The notes below the pieces were generated by a model, which was not told the DNA's origin, did not search any database, and saw only the letters and a list, made by a program, of their open reading frames with translations. Of a stretch of 47,046 bases of DNA, positions 16,673-24,957 are shown one piece after another. A program made the position numbers and the translations under genes. Origin of the DNA: Phycisphaerae bacterium (GTDB lineage: Bacteria > Planctomycetota > Phycisphaerae > Sedimentisphaerales > Anaerobacaceae); assembly GCA_030601745.1 (NCBI GenBank), contig JAUWBI010000016.1, positions 1 to 47,046 of the forward strand. Reading direction: 5' to 3'. Numbering within the stretch: position 1 is the first letter of the stretch; each line of letters opens with the position of its first letter.

Positions 16673-17944
16673 CTATGCGGATTCTTTTTTTGCTTTTTGT
16701 CTTGCGGTGAACAAATCGGCTTTGCCTTCGACAATGTCACGGGTAATTACGTATTTTGCGGGCTTTGGCTCTTCCGGCAGTTGATACATCAAATCAACCA
16801 TCAGCTCCTCGGTAATCGCGCGCAATGCCCTGGCGCCGGTGTCACGCTTGAGGGCCTTCTGTGCCAGTGCGCGTAAGGCGTCGTCTGTGAATTCAAGCTT
16901 GGCATTTTCCATCTCGAAAAATCTTTGATACTGCTTTTGCAGCGCATTTTTCGGCTTGGTTAGTATGTCTATAAGCGTATCTTCATCGAGAGCTGAGAGG
17001 GTGGTAATTACGGGGAGTCTGCCGACCATTTCAGGAATCATTCCATACTCGATGATATCTTCCGGTATGACCTGGCTGATTATATCACTGTACTCGGTTT
17101 TTTCGTCGGTTTGCCTGGACAACTCTGAATTGAAGCCGATCATTTTTTTGCCAAGCCGCTTCTTGGTGATATTTTCCAGCCCCACAAAGGTTCCGCCGCA
17201 TATAAAAAGTATCTGCGTGGTGTCAAGTTGTATGTAAGATTGTTCCGGATGCTTTCTTCCGCCCTGTGGGGGGATATTGGCAATAGTTCCTTCGAGCATT
17301 TTCAATAGTGCCTGCTGAACGCCTTCGCCGGAGACGTCACGGGTAATCGAAACGTTCTGGGTGGTTTTGCCGACCTTATCTATTTCATCGATATAGACGA
17401 TTCCCCGCTGGGCGGCTTCTATATCGTAGTCGGCGGACTGCAGCAGTCGCAGCAGGAAGTTTTCGACGTCTTCGCCGACATATCCGGCCTCGGTAACGGT
17501 GGTTGCATCGCATATTGCAAACGGCACTTCCAATTTGCGGGCGAGGGTGCGGGCAAGCAGTGTTTTGCCGGAGCCGGTCGGGCCGATTAAGAGAACATTG
17601 GATTTGTCTATTTCAACATCGCTGTCGTCACTATCGCTGTGTAGAAGGCGTTTATAGTGGTTGTGAACCGCGACTGAGATATATTTTTTGGCGTGTTCCT
17701 GCCCAATTACATATTGGTCGAGATATTCCTTTATTTCTCTGGGCCGGGGCATTTCTTTCAGGCCAATGCCCTCCCTGCTGATTCGTTTATGGTCTTGCTG
17801 GATGATGTTGTGGCACAGTTCGACGCATTCCGGACAAATAAAGACCTTGTTCGGTCCCTCTATGAAGGCATCAGCCTGGCTTGCCGACCGGCCACAGAAG
17901 CTGCAGATGACCTTGGGTTTTTTAATATTTGTTCGCTTGGCCAT
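16673..17944 (-). CDS. clpX: ATP-dependent Clp protease ATP-binding subunit ClpX
   Basis: A 423-residue unfoldase feeding ClpP. The N-terminal C4 zinc domain is CSFC...CPEC (residues 14-41). Walker A is [12 protein letters not shown] (near 120), Walker B is VYIDEIDK, the pore-loop region is GYVGEDVE, and the arginine-finger region and sensor are present ([14 protein letters not shown]). The C-terminal segment matches the family. AGGA lies 8 nt before the ATG, and a near-consensus promoter lies at 17992-18020. clpP is not adjacent, unlike the usual clpP-clpX pair. Confidence 0.97.
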   Translation of the reverse strand: MAKRTNIKKPKVICSFCGRSASQADAFIEGPNKVFICPECVELCHNIIQQDHKRISREGIGLKEMPRPREIKEYLDQYVIGQEHAKKYISVAVHNHYKRLLHSDSDDSDVEIDKSNVLLIGPTGSGKTLLARTLARKLEVPFAICDATTVTEAGYVGEDVENFLLRLLQSADYDIEAAQRGIVYIDEIDKVGKTTQNVSITRDVSGEGVQQALLKMLEGTIANIPPQGGRKHPEQSYIQLDTTQILFICGGTFVGLENITKKRLGKKMIGFNSELSRQTDEKTEYSDIISQVIPEDIIEYGMIPEMVGRLPVITTLSALDEDTLIDILTKPKNALQKQYQRFFEMENAKLEFTDDALRALAQKALKRDTGARALRAITEELMVDLMYQLPEEPKPAKYVITRDIVEGKADLFTARQKAKKESA

Positions 17945-17991
17945 TTTTATGTTCCTATTCGCAAATTAAATCTGGTTTTTGCATTTTACAT

Positions 17992-18020
17992 ATTATAGTT
18001 CATCGCAGCTATTTATGCAA
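17992..18020 (-). promoter_or_regulatory. Sigma70 promoter for clpX
   Basis: On the minus strand: TTGCAT, 17 bp, TATAAT, ending about 47 bp before the clpX ATG. Confidence 0.7.
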
Positions 18021-18119
18021 GTTATTTAGTGAGCTGCACTATTGTTTGCAGCATTCTTATTTTTCTTTTTTGTGTGTTAGTTGACTGCTCTTAAGCGAGA
18101 ACGTGTAGATAACCTCGTT

Positions 18120-18460
18120 ATCAATACTGATAATCCGGTAAGTTACTTGCGGATCCGGCGGCTACTACGTTGCAGAACGGAACCAGGGAGCCGGAAAAAG
18201 CAAAATCAGACGCCGGCTGCATCCTGACTGAGGACTGCTATTAAGTTGATAGGCTTTGATGGCTGCGAGGCACGGTGCTATATGCGCGCACTTGAGAGCA
18301 ATCACGGCTTAACTTTGCCTATCAACAGCTCGCCGTTGCGCGGCTTTCTTGAGCGGACCCGCCTCGGCCTTCATACTCAAGCCGTCTGAACTTTTTCTAA
18401 GCGCCATTCATACGCACGGCGGGCCGAGTCTGGCCATAGACAAGAAAAAAGGGCACTCCC
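18120..18460. ncRNA. Gene-free, GC-richer stretch with nested inverted repeats; candidate structured RNA or element remnant
   Basis: Within the roughly 650-bp gap between clpX and the helical-repeat gene, this part has no convincing reading frame but several paired segments. These include a perfect 10-bp pair (GTTGATAGGC 18245-18254 with GCCTATCAAC 18317-18326), AGCCGG/CCGGCT around 18189-18219, and CTTGAG/CTCAAG around 18349-18380. The signatures of RNase P, tmRNA and SRP RNA were looked for and not seen. The strand is undecided. The flank 18461-18596 is AT-rich and shows nothing further. Confidence 0.35.
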
Positions 18461-18596
18461 CAATTCATTTTATTCTTATCCTTAATTTTAGACTTTTTTA
18501 AGTTAAAAGCTAATAACCTATAAAAATTTAAAGCTTTTGAATTCCGCGATATAGTTTTTCGTTTTGTGTTTTTTATTTTTCGCTGTGGCGGCACTT

Positions 18597-20861
18597 TTAT
18601 TTCAGCGAGTTTAGTTTTTCAGCCCATAAAGGTGGGATGTCGGCGAAACTATTTTCGAGGACCTCAATGGTATGTAAGACTTTCTCTTTTTGTATTTGTG
18701 ATATTTTTGCGCAACAGTGAAGTTCATAAAACTTAGCTCGCCACCATTTCCAGCTTCGCTGGTTTGTTGAAACAGTTTCGCTTTTTCGTATTTTGGCAAC
18801 TTGCGCCCACAATCGGGCTGCATCGGCGAATTTGCCCTGGGCGGTGAGCAGTCTGGCCCGGCAGCGGAGCACGTCCACATCGTTGGCATCGCCGTCTCTG
18901 GCGATATTATCGAGCAGTTTTTCAACTTCTGATAATTTTTCCTTATCTTTAGCTGCTGCGAGTATAGAAATTTCTGTTAGAAGCAAACCTGATTGCCGGT
19001 CGTTAGTGGATTTATGACTGAATTCAGCCAGCTTTTTACAGTTATGAATCGTTTTGCCAAAATCATCTGCTTGTAATTGTAACTTGTCGATTGTATCGAC
19101 AACTTCAGACAACAGTTCCATTACTTCGCCGGCAAGTGAGCCGCTGTCGTCCTGAATCGCTAAAAGCATGTAGTGGGCCGATTCGTCCAGTCTTCCTAAC
19201 TGCTGAAGTGCCTGTGCTTTGAATAATTTGAATAAGTTGAGGTTTATACCGGTGGTGGTTTCAGCTTCAGCTAAGATGGTTAATATGCTTTGAGCTGAAG
19301 CTTCGTTTTTAAGTTCAAGAAGCAATTGGCAGTATATTGTTATTGCCTTCATACGTAATTTATTGTTCTTTTTGTCCCGGCTAGGGCAGTTCAAAATTAA
19401 TTCTCTTAGCTGCTCAAGTAACTCGCTGTTTTGCTGCTCTTGCTCTATTGCCTGTATTATGAGGTCTAATTTTGCTCTATTACGCCAGTATCCGGCAGGG
19501 CGGTTAGCTATCTTTTGCAATAACTCTTTGCTTTTTGTAGTTCTGCCGCAGTCATTCAGGACGATACTGTAGAGGTACTCCAGCTCTTCATCGATTTTTT
19601 CATTTGCTATCGTAGAGTAGTTCTCAAAGGCTTCGAGGACAGCCGGGCAATTAAGTGAATTTTGGGCGAACAGATTATATGCGAGCTTTGCAGCTTGTTC
19701 GGCAATTTCCTCGGCTGACGTTTCCAACATCTCGCTTTTTTGCTGTTGCTGGAGTTTACTTGCCTTTACCAGCAGTTTAACCGCTCTGGTTGGCGACGAG
19801 TCTGCGAATCTAACTGCTGTTACGTACAGTATCAAAGGCGTTTGAAACTTTTCTGTGCTTGCCAGACAGTCCAGGAGCATTTGATGTTCTCCGGATGTAT
19901 TATTCCATATTTTTTGTACGGCGAGCTCTGCTTCAAAAACGGTAATTTGCTGTAAGGTTTGTTCCGTCAATTTTCCTGCTTTAATCTGACAGGAAAGATT
20001 CTGCAATATCAGTGAGCCGAGAAAAGATTTTGTTTCCGGCCGGAGCTGCACAATTTTTTCAAAGGCGTTGGCATCGTGTTGTCGCTGCAGAAACGCCAGA
20101 GATAAAACCAGTTCAAGGTCATCGGCGCAGCTGCTTTGTGCAAGCTCCCTGGCCAGTTTCTCTAATTGGGCCGGTTTGGTTTGGCCGAGTAATTTAATTC
20201 TCTCTATCGCTATCCTGAAAACAGTTGAATGGCTCATATCGGAGCGAACCATAAGCGCATCAAACTCTTTTTTTGCTAATGGCTTATAGGTCGGGGCCGT
20301 CCGGGCGAGCAGGGCGAGGGTTCTGGCTTTTAAGAACTGTGAATACGCTATATTACGGATTTGGGTTAATGAATCTATTTGGGCCAGTATCTCCTGCGAT
20401 ATTTTATTTCTTTGTAACTGTTGGGATGAAAGGGCAAGATAAAAATCAATTTCGCACTTACTTAAAGTGGTTACGTAAAGGTCCCTGGAGAGCTTTCTCC
20501 AGAGCCCTGTCGAGCCGAACCTGTCGTCCCAGTTGTCTCCTTGATAGTCTTCGATTTGTTTTTTTAGTTTTCGTTGGCTTTCAGCGATTGCCTGCAGCCG
20601 GTCAGTGGCTTTTTTTGCGAGAGTGTGCAGATTTTCCTTATCGTTCCGGGTCAAAAATTGCCCGCTGAACTCATATTGCATACGGAGCTGGAAGCTTTCG
20701 CGCATAAAGGTATCGGCGGTCAGCCTTGCTGCTTCGGCCAGACTGTTAATATCCTCGGCGGCAGGTATTGTATTGGCCGGGCTTACCGGCAGAGATGAAA
20801 AGAAAAACGCAACACATAAAGCGGTTATGATTTTAGGGCTGCATTTAATAGAAGTACCCAT
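18597..20861 (-). CDS. Large secreted helical-repeat (TPR-like) protein, function unknown
   Basis: A 754-residue protein. It has a signal peptide (about 1-30: KIITALCVAFFFSSLPVSPA) and then almost wholly alpha-helical, Leu/Ala/Lys/Gln-rich sequence. Spaced pairs of helices suggest TPR or similar solenoid repeats (for example LFKAQALQQLGRLDESAHYMLLA and LLTAQGKFADAARLWAQVAK). No catalytic motif was seen. It starts 9 bp after the second exbD stop, with GGAG overlapping that stop, so the two are translationally linked. This suggests a periplasmic partner of an ExbD-energised machine, which is an inference only. Confidence 0.75.
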   Translation of the reverse strand: MGTSIKCSPKIITALCVAFFFSSLPVSPANTIPAAEDINSLAEAARLTADTFMRESFQLRMQYEFSGQFLTRNDKENLHTLAKKATDRLQAIAESQRKLKKQIEDYQGDNWDDRFGSTGLWRKLSRDLYVTTLSKCEIDFYLALSSQQLQRNKISQEILAQIDSLTQIRNIAYSQFLKARTLALLARTAPTYKPLAKKEFDALMVRSDMSHSTVFRIAIERIKLLGQTKPAQLEKLARELAQSSCADDLELVLSLAFLQRQHDANAFEKIVQLRPETKSFLGSLILQNLSCQIKAGKLTEQTLQQITVFEAELAVQKIWNNTSGEHQMLLDCLASTEKFQTPLILYVTAVRFADSSPTRAVKLLVKASKLQQQQKSEMLETSAEEIAEQAAKLAYNLFAQNSLNCPAVLEAFENYSTIANEKIDEELEYLYSIVLNDCGRTTKSKELLQKIANRPAGYWRNRAKLDLIIQAIEQEQQNSELLEQLRELILNCPSRDKKNNKLRMKAITIYCQLLLELKNEASAQSILTILAEAETTTGINLNLFKLFKAQALQQLGRLDESAHYMLLAIQDDSGSLAGEVMELLSEVVDTIDKLQLQADDFGKTIHNCKKLAEFSHKSTNDRQSGLLLTEISILAAAKDKEKLSEVEKLLDNIARDGDANDVDVLRCRARLLTAQGKFADAARLWAQVAKIRKSETVSTNQRSWKWWRAKFYELHCCAKISQIQKEKVLHTIEVLENSFADIPPLWAEKLNSLK

Positions 20862-20870
20862 TGTTGGGGG

Positions 20871-21341
20871 TTACTCCGTCATTGGTAATGTAATGTCGGT
20901 CAGGCCCATTCCGTAAAACACATTATATATTTTTGCCAGATGTTCCCATTTCACTTCCGGGCTGCAAATTATTTCTACGGGGTCGGTGGCGAATCTTTTT
21001 TGGGCAAGCAGGCACTTCTCTATTTTTTCCATCAACCCAACCAGGTCGGCCTCAATTGTTTGGTTTTCTATTTGGACCGTATATAGCTGCCCTATCCGGA
21101 CCTGGCAGCCGGTTTCCGTTGCAAAAATGTGTATTATTAGAGGCTCAGCTTTTCCGATTCTGTGGTCCTGTGCCTGTGCAGCAGGTAATTGGAACGGCAG
21201 GAAATCCTCCTGCGGTCTCCACTTCGCTGCTACGAAAAAGAATATCAGCAGCAGAAAAATCATATCTATCATCGGTGCCATACGCAGAGTAAACGGACGC
21301 CGTCGGCTGCTGTTTAACCGGCTGAAAACATTTCTTTGCAT
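20871..21341 (-). CDS. ExbD/TolR-family protein (second copy)
   Basis: A 156-residue single-pass protein with a basic N-terminus (RLNSSRRRPFTLRMAPMID) and a transmembrane helix carrying the proton-path Asp in MAPMIDMIFLLLIFFFVAA (residues 21-39). A periplasmic domain follows. The longer in-frame extension to 21491 would run into the oxidoreductase gamma gene and has no family similarity, so ATG 21341 is chosen. No ExbB gene is adjacent; the nearest is exbB at 15319-16182. It is paired with the helical-repeat gene downstream. Confidence 0.87.
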   Translation of the reverse strand: MQRNVFSRLNSSRRRPFTLRMAPMIDMIFLLLIFFFVAAKWRPQEDFLPFQLPAAQAQDHRIGKAEPLIIHIFATETGCQVRIGQLYTVQIENQTIEADLVGLMEKIEKCLLAQKRFATDPVEIICSPEVKWEHLAKIYNVFYGMGLTDITLPMTE

Positions 21342-21378
21342 ACTTTCTGTTTTTTCTGTTTCCAATTTTGTATATCCG

Positions 21379-21957
21379 CTATTCGCTGTTTTTAACGAAT
21401 TCGGCGCCGCGGCGTAGAGCTTTGGTGTTGACCGGCAATGTTTGATGGTACCGCTTCGCAAGCACGTCGGGCAGAGCTTCAGCCGCCGCATCTGGGGTAA
21501 GATGTCCTCGCTTTTGCAAATACGCGCCGATGGCCACCATATTAGCGGCTTTCTGGTTGCCTAATTCAACTGCCAAATCGTCGGCAGGCACCGCTATTAT
21601 CTCAATCGTTTTGTTCAGTTGCGGCTTGCTGTCTATCAGGGAACTATTCATAACCAGCAGCCCGCCGTTTTTAAGGCGGGGTGCGAATTTATTTAGCGAG
21701 GCCTTGTTCATTGCAATCAGCGAATCGGGGTCGGCGACGACGGGGCAGGCGATTTTTCTCTCTGCGATAATAACCATACAATTTGCGGTACCGCCTCGAA
21801 CCTCGGCGCCGTAGGAGGGCATAAAAGTTACCTCGAGGCCTCGCTTCATCGCCGTCTGGGCCAGCAGTCTGCCGGCCAACAGAATTCCCTGGCCGCCAAA
21901 GCCGGCAATGATAACCTCTTCATAAGAATCATTTGTTGTTATTTGCGCATTCGACAT
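21379..21957 (-). CDS. 2-oxoacid:ferredoxin oxidoreductase, gamma subunit
   Basis: The gamma-domain subunit of a KOR/VOR-type enzyme that oxidatively decarboxylates 2-oxoacids with CoA and ferredoxin. It has EEVIIAGFGGQGILLAGRLLAQ near the start, the central SYGAEVRGGTANCMVII and a C-terminal helical region. The 192-residue length is typical. The start is uncertain. ATG 21957 lies in a word repeat (peptide MSNAQ) and leaves a 14-bp gap after the beta gene. An ATG at 22026 would overlap beta by 55 bp. Operon order is ferredoxin, alpha, beta, gamma, with two small genes interleaved. Confidence 0.88.
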   Translation of the reverse strand: MSNAQITTNDSYEEVIIAGFGGQGILLAGRLLAQTAMKRGLEVTFMPSYGAEVRGGTANCMVIIAERKIACPVVADPDSLIAMNKASLNKFAPRLKNGGLLVMNSSLIDSKPQLNKTIEIIAVPADDLAVELGNQKAANMVAIGAYLQKRGHLTPDAAAEALPDVLAKRYHQTLPVNTKALRRGAEFVKNSE

Positions 21958-21967
21958 TCGATATTTG
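21941..21967. repeat. Short-period word repeat 'gcattcgacattcgatatttg'
   Basis: Words of the ATTCGACATTCGATATT type overlap the gamma-subunit start. Same family as 33477-33522 and 34712-34788. Confidence 0.55.
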
Positions 21968-21971
21968 GCTT

Positions 21972-22706
21972 TTAACCTTTCAATCGGCCGAGCGGGAAAA
22001 CTTTTGTCATTTCCTTTTCTATCCATTCCATCGCCTTAACGGGCGTCATTCGCCAATAAACCGGGCAGGGCGAGAGGACCTCAACAAGCGACAAGCCTTG
22101 AGCACCGCTGACCTGCAGCTCAAAGGCGTGTTTGATGGCCTTTTTGGCCTTGCGAACGTGCGTTGGATTGTGCAATGAGCAGCGCTCAACATAAATTGCG
22201 CCCGGTAACAGTGCCAACAATTCCGATACTTGCAGCGGATAGCCCTCGCTGGTGGTCTGTCGGCCCCGTGGGGTCGTTGCTGTAACCTGCTCCAGAAGGG
22301 TCGTCGGCGCCATCTGCCCGCCCGTCATACCGAAGACCGCGTTGTTGATAAAGATAACCGTTATCTGTTCGCCTCTATGAGCGGCGTGAATAATTTCCGC
22401 TGTTCCGATTGCCGCCAGGTCGCCGTCGCCTTGATAGGAGAAGATTATTTTGTCGGGGTTAGTCCTTTTCATACCTGTTGCTACCGCCGGTGGTCTGCCA
22501 TGTGCCACCTCGACCATATCGATATCGAGATAATTATACGCCAACACCGCGCATCCTACCGGTGCTATGCCGATAGTGCGGCCGCGTATGCCCAGCTCAT
22601 CGATTGTCTCAGCTATCAATCGATGAGCAATCCCGTGCCCGCATCCGGGACAATAATGCGTCGGACAATCTTTCAAAGTCGGTGTTCGCATAAATACTGT
22701 TTTCAT
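21972..22706 (-). CDS. 2-oxoacid:ferredoxin oxidoreductase, beta (thiamine-PP) subunit
   Basis: A 244-residue TPP-binding subunit. It has YCPGCGHGIAHRLI near 18-31, GCAVLAYNYLDIDM, the GDGDLAAIGTAEIIHAAHRG TPP/Mg motif near 92, and the following INNAVFGMTGGQMAPTT. The HGRPPAVATGMKR motif is characteristic. The sequence is closest in feel to 2-oxoglutarate or 2-ketoisovalerate enzymes rather than pyruvate ferredoxin oxidoreductase, but substrate cannot be set by eye. It is separated from the alpha gene by the inserted four-helix-bundle gene. Confidence 0.92.
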   Translation of the reverse strand: MKTVFMRTPTLKDCPTHYCPGCGHGIAHRLIAETIDELGIRGRTIGIAPVGCAVLAYNYLDIDMVEVAHGRPPAVATGMKRTNPDKIIFSYQGDGDLAAIGTAEIIHAAHRGEQITVIFINNAVFGMTGGQMAPTTLLEQVTATTPRGRQTTSEGYPLQVSELLALLPGAIYVERCSLHNPTHVRKAKKAIKHAFELQVSGAQGLSLVEVLSPCPVYWRMTPVKAMEWIEKEMTKVFPLGRLKG

Positions 22707-22719
22707 GCTAACTACGTGA

Positions 22720-22775
22720 TTAAATTAAAAACTAAAAGATAAAAATTAAAAAATAAAACCTAAAATTCAAAATCT
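22720..22775. repeat. A/T-rich word repeat flanking the four-helix-bundle gene (distal side)
   Basis: An array of words such as ATTAAAAACTAAAAGATAAA and CCTAAAATTCAAAATC. A similar array in opposite orientation lies at 23106-23170, so the small gene between is bracketed by an imperfect inverted pair. Confidence 0.6.
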
Positions 22776-23145
22776 ACCTTTTCCCTTTGAGAGTTAAGAT
22801 ACTTGAACCTAATATATTTGCCAATTCTTTGGTTTCACTTAAAAGATATTCTAACTGACCGTTATGTATTTTCTTTGCATCCTTCAGCAAACCAAGCCAA
22901 TATAAACTTTCGTTAGCTGATTTAAGTGAATAACTAAGGAAATTGGTAAAATCTCTTCTCGAACTGGAGGCTTGAGCCTCAACAATGTTTGCACCTATAG
23001 ATGTAGCCGACCTTAATAGCTGTTTTGTAATAACATGAGAAGAGGTATCTTTAGGTAGGGTATCCAGAAATTCTATTATTTTAATAGAATACTGATATGC
23101 TCTGTCTTTTAATTTGATTTTAAATTTTAAGTTTTGGTTTTGCAT
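22774..23145 (-). CDS. Four-helix-bundle protein (23S rRNA intervening-sequence family)
   Basis: A 123-residue, all-helical protein of the IVP/S23-like family. Markers are KIIEFLDTLPKDTSSHVITKQLLRSATSIGANIVEAQ (about 24-60, with the family-typical RSATSIGANIVEA) and FLSYSLKSANESLYWLGLLKDA. Members occur inside 23S rRNA intervening sequences and scattered in genomes; biochemical function is not established. Here it interrupts the oxidoreductase operon, overlaps the end of the alpha gene by 26 bp and is bordered by A/T word repeats. This looks like an insertion. Its first residues (MQNQNLKFKIK) are encoded by the repeat. Confidence 0.85.
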   Translation of the reverse strand: MQNQNLKFKIKLKDRAYQYSIKIIEFLDTLPKDTSSHVITKQLLRSATSIGANIVEAQASSSRRDFTNFLSYSLKSANESLYWLGLLKDAKKIHNGQLEYLLSETKELANILGSSILTLKGKR

Positions 23146-23170
23146 TTTTCGCTTTACATTTTACATTTCT
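23106..23170. repeat. A/T-rich word repeat at the alpha-subunit/four-helix junction
   Basis: Words of the type TTTTAAATTTTAAGTTTTGG and TTTACATTTTACATTT. It encodes the lysine-rich tail of the alpha subunit (NVKCKAKNAKPKLKI) and the N-terminus of the four-helix protein in another frame. Confidence 0.6.
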
Positions 23171-24223
23171 GGGTATCGTCAATTGTTTGATTCTTTCCAG
23201 AATCTCGTCGACGGTTGGCACGCCGCCGCCGGGTCGGCCGTAAAATACAACCGGTGCTTTTCCGGCGATGGCCAGTTTTACGTCTTCGACCATCTGGCCG
23301 CAACTCATTTCGACAACGAGGAAGATGCGCAATTCGTCAGCGGCCTTGCTGATTTGCTCTGTTGGGAACGGCCAGAGAGTGACAGGGCGTATCCATCCGG
23401 CCTTGATTCCTTCTTCTCTTGCTCTGGTTACCGCGCCTCGGACGATTCTTGCTGCTACGCCGTAGGCAACCACTATTATTTCGGCATCGTCAACCTCGTA
23501 TTGTTCGCAGATGACTTCATTCTTTTGCACCTGCTCATATTTGGCCTTGAGCTTATAGTTGTGTTTTTCCAGCGCTCCTTCCGGGAGCCATAATGAGCGG
23601 ACAATGTTCTGCTCTCTGCCTTTGGCTCCGGTCAGGGCCCAATCTTTGGGCGGCAATTCTCGCCGCGGCTTTTTCTCGAGCACTATCGGCTCCATCATCT
23701 GACCCAGAATACCATCGGCCAGGACGACAACAGTCATTCGATACTCATCAGCCAAATCGAATGCCAGCGCCATACAATCGACCAGCTCCTGTACGCTTGA
23801 TGGTCCGAAGACGATGGTTCGATAATCGCCGTGTCCACCGCCGCGAGTGGCCTGGAAATAATCGCCTTGTGATGGTGCAATGTTGCCGAGGCCCGGGCCG
23901 CCTCGCATTACATTGACGACCACGGCCGGCAGCTCGGCCCCTGCCAGATAGCTTATTCCCTCCTGCATTAAGCTGATGCCGGGACTGGATGAGGTTGTCA
24001 TAGCCCTTTTGCCCGTGGCCGAGGCACCGAATACCATATTAATCGCGGCTAATTCACTTTCACTCTGTACAAAGACCCGGCCCTCCTCGGGCATTCTTCG
24101 GGACATATAGGCGGGGATTTCGTTTTGCGGCGTAATCGGATAGCCGAAATAGGCATCGCAGCCGGCAAGGATAGCCGCTTCGGCAAGGGCCTCATTGCCG
24201 CACATTAGAATTCTCTCATTCAC
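23120..24223 (-). CDS. 2-oxoacid:ferredoxin oxidoreductase, alpha subunit
   Basis: A 367-residue catalytic subunit with the pyrimidine-binding domain. It has FGYPITPQNEIPAYMSRR near 27, VQSESELAAINMVFGASATGKRAMTTSSSPGISLMQEGISYL near 53-93, and GGPGLGNIAPSQGDYFQA near 108. The C-terminal domain has VEMSCGQMVEDV. Translation starts at GTG 24223, with GGAG 7 nt upstream. The GTG overlaps the TGA of the preceding nucleotidyltransferase gene (GTGA). The last 15 or so residues are repeat-encoded and lysine-rich, so the native C-terminus may have been replaced. Confidence 0.93.
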   Translation of the reverse strand: MNERILMCGNEALAEAAILAGCDAYFGYPITPQNEIPAYMSRRMPEEGRVFVQSESELAAINMVFGASATGKRAMTTSSSPGISLMQEGISYLAGAELPAVVVNVMRGGPGLGNIAPSQGDYFQATRGGGHGDYRTIVFGPSSVQELVDCMALAFDLADEYRMTVVVLADGILGQMMEPIVLEKKPRRELPPKDWALTGAKGREQNIVRSLWLPEGALEKHNYKLKAKYEQVQKNEVICEQYEVDDAEIIVVAYGVAARIVRGAVTRAREEGIKAGWIRPVTLWPFPTEQISKAADELRIFLVVEMSCGQMVEDVKLAIAGKAPVVFYGRPGGGVPTVDEILERIKQLTIPRNVKCKAKNAKPKLKI

Positions 24224-24540
24224 GCTATCACTCCCTCTTTCTTGACATTCAGTATAAATGGAGAATTGTAACTTTCAAAGAAATCTTCGGGAACTACAAT
24301 AACTGAAACAAGTTCGCCTTCATTAAGAATTATGTCAAACAAAAGGTCGCTCAGGCTTTCTCTGGCTTCAAAAGGATTCAGGGACTGGTCAACCAGTACA
24401 AGTATATCGATATCAGAATCCCTCGTCGTTTCGCCCCTTACACAGGAACCATATAATATAACCTTTCTGATTTTTTCCCCGTACAGCTTTATCAGATGTG
24501 CTTTTATTTGATTTATCAAGCGTTTTATTCTTTCATCCAT
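24220..24540 (-). CDS. Nucleotidyltransferase-domain protein (MNT-like), orphan
   Basis: A 106-residue minimal nucleotidyltransferase fold: VILYGSCVRGETTRDSDIDILVLV (about 27-50), with the GS...DxD catalytic pattern intact, then a C-terminal SVIVVPEDFFE element. Such proteins usually pair with a HEPN-domain gene as MntA/HepT toxin-antitoxin or AMPylation modules. No HEPN gene is beside it. It lies between the ferredoxin and alpha-subunit genes and overlaps the latter by 4 bp. It may be a passenger in this operon or a regulator; function unknown. Confidence 0.85.
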   Translation of the reverse strand: MDERIKRLINQIKAHLIKLYGEKIRKVILYGSCVRGETTRDSDIDILVLVDQSLNPFEARESLSDLLFDIILNEGELVSVIVVPEDFFESYNSPFILNVKKEGVIA

Positions 24541-24582
24541 CTTTCTTAATCTCTTAAGACGATTCTTTCAGTTAAAGTAGTT

Positions 24583-24611
24583 CCCCGTTAGATGCTTGCT
24601 ATCTAACGGGG
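24583..24611. repeat. Perfect hairpin between ferredoxin and nucleotidyltransferase genes
   Basis: CCCCGTTAGAT, 7-nt loop, ATCTAACGGGG: an 11-bp perfect stem abutting the ferredoxin stop. It has no T-run on the transcribed strand, so it is more likely an mRNA-stabilising, processing or mobile palindrome than a full terminator. Confidence 0.6.
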
Positions 24612-24612
24612 C

Positions 24613-24909
24613 TTATGCCTTTTCCTTAATGAGATTGGGCTTTCCTTTCTTGTTAGATTTGGCAGCTTCAACTTTGCTTTCGTAAAAAACTTCGATAGCC
24701 ACATCCGGGCAGATAATCGCACACATAGCGCACCCTGTACAATCAGAGTTGGTCACCTGGGCGGGGAAGTAACCGTTTTTGTTGGAGTGATTAGAGATGA
24801 CGATGCAATTCTTCGGACATACTACCACACACAAGCCGCAGCCTTTGCACCGTTCGGTATCAATAACTATTTTGCCAGCCATTTTCGTATTTGGTCTCTG
24901 TTGAGCCAT
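24613..24909 (-). CDS. 2x[4Fe-4S] ferredoxin subunit of 2-oxoacid oxidoreductase
   Basis: A small iron-sulfur protein carrying electrons from the oxidoreductase. It has two clusters, CKGCGLCVVVCPKNC and CTGCAMCAIICPDVA, and a Lys-rich tail. It is first in the operon, just after a good promoter (24929-24957). That promoter excludes an upstream ATG at 24969. ATG 24909 (98 residues) gives a very short leader. ATG 24882 (MAGKIVID..., 89 residues) matches how most relatives begin and is the alternative. Confidence 0.88.
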   Translation of the reverse strand: MAQQRPNTKMAGKIVIDTERCKGCGLCVVVCPKNCIVISNHSNKNGYFPAQVTNSDCTGCAMCAIICPDVAIEVFYESKVEAAKSNKKGKPNLIKEKA

Positions 24910-24928
24910 TTTATAACTTAGCTGCTGG

Positions 24929-24957
24929 ATTTTAACAGGGCTGCGTGTGTTTGTAAA
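24929..24957 (-). promoter_or_regulatory. Sigma70 promoter of the ferredoxin/2-oxoacid oxidoreductase operon
   Basis: Minus strand TTTACA, 17 bp, TAAAAT; each box is one mismatch from consensus. It lies about 20 bp before ATG 24909. Confidence 0.65.

Noticed and set aside
18120-18460. RNase P RNA, tmRNA, SRP RNA or a known group II intron
   Set aside because: The conserved cores of these RNAs, as I know them, are not present on either strand.
20871-21491. Longer ExbD starting at 21491
   Set aside because: The extra 50 residues overlap the oxidoreductase gamma gene and do not resemble ExbD; ATG 21341 gives a normal N-terminus.
22774-23145. A 23S rRNA intervening sequence, hence a nearby rRNA gene
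   Set aside because: No rRNA sequence flanks the four-helix-bundle gene; the flanks are oxidoreductase subunits.
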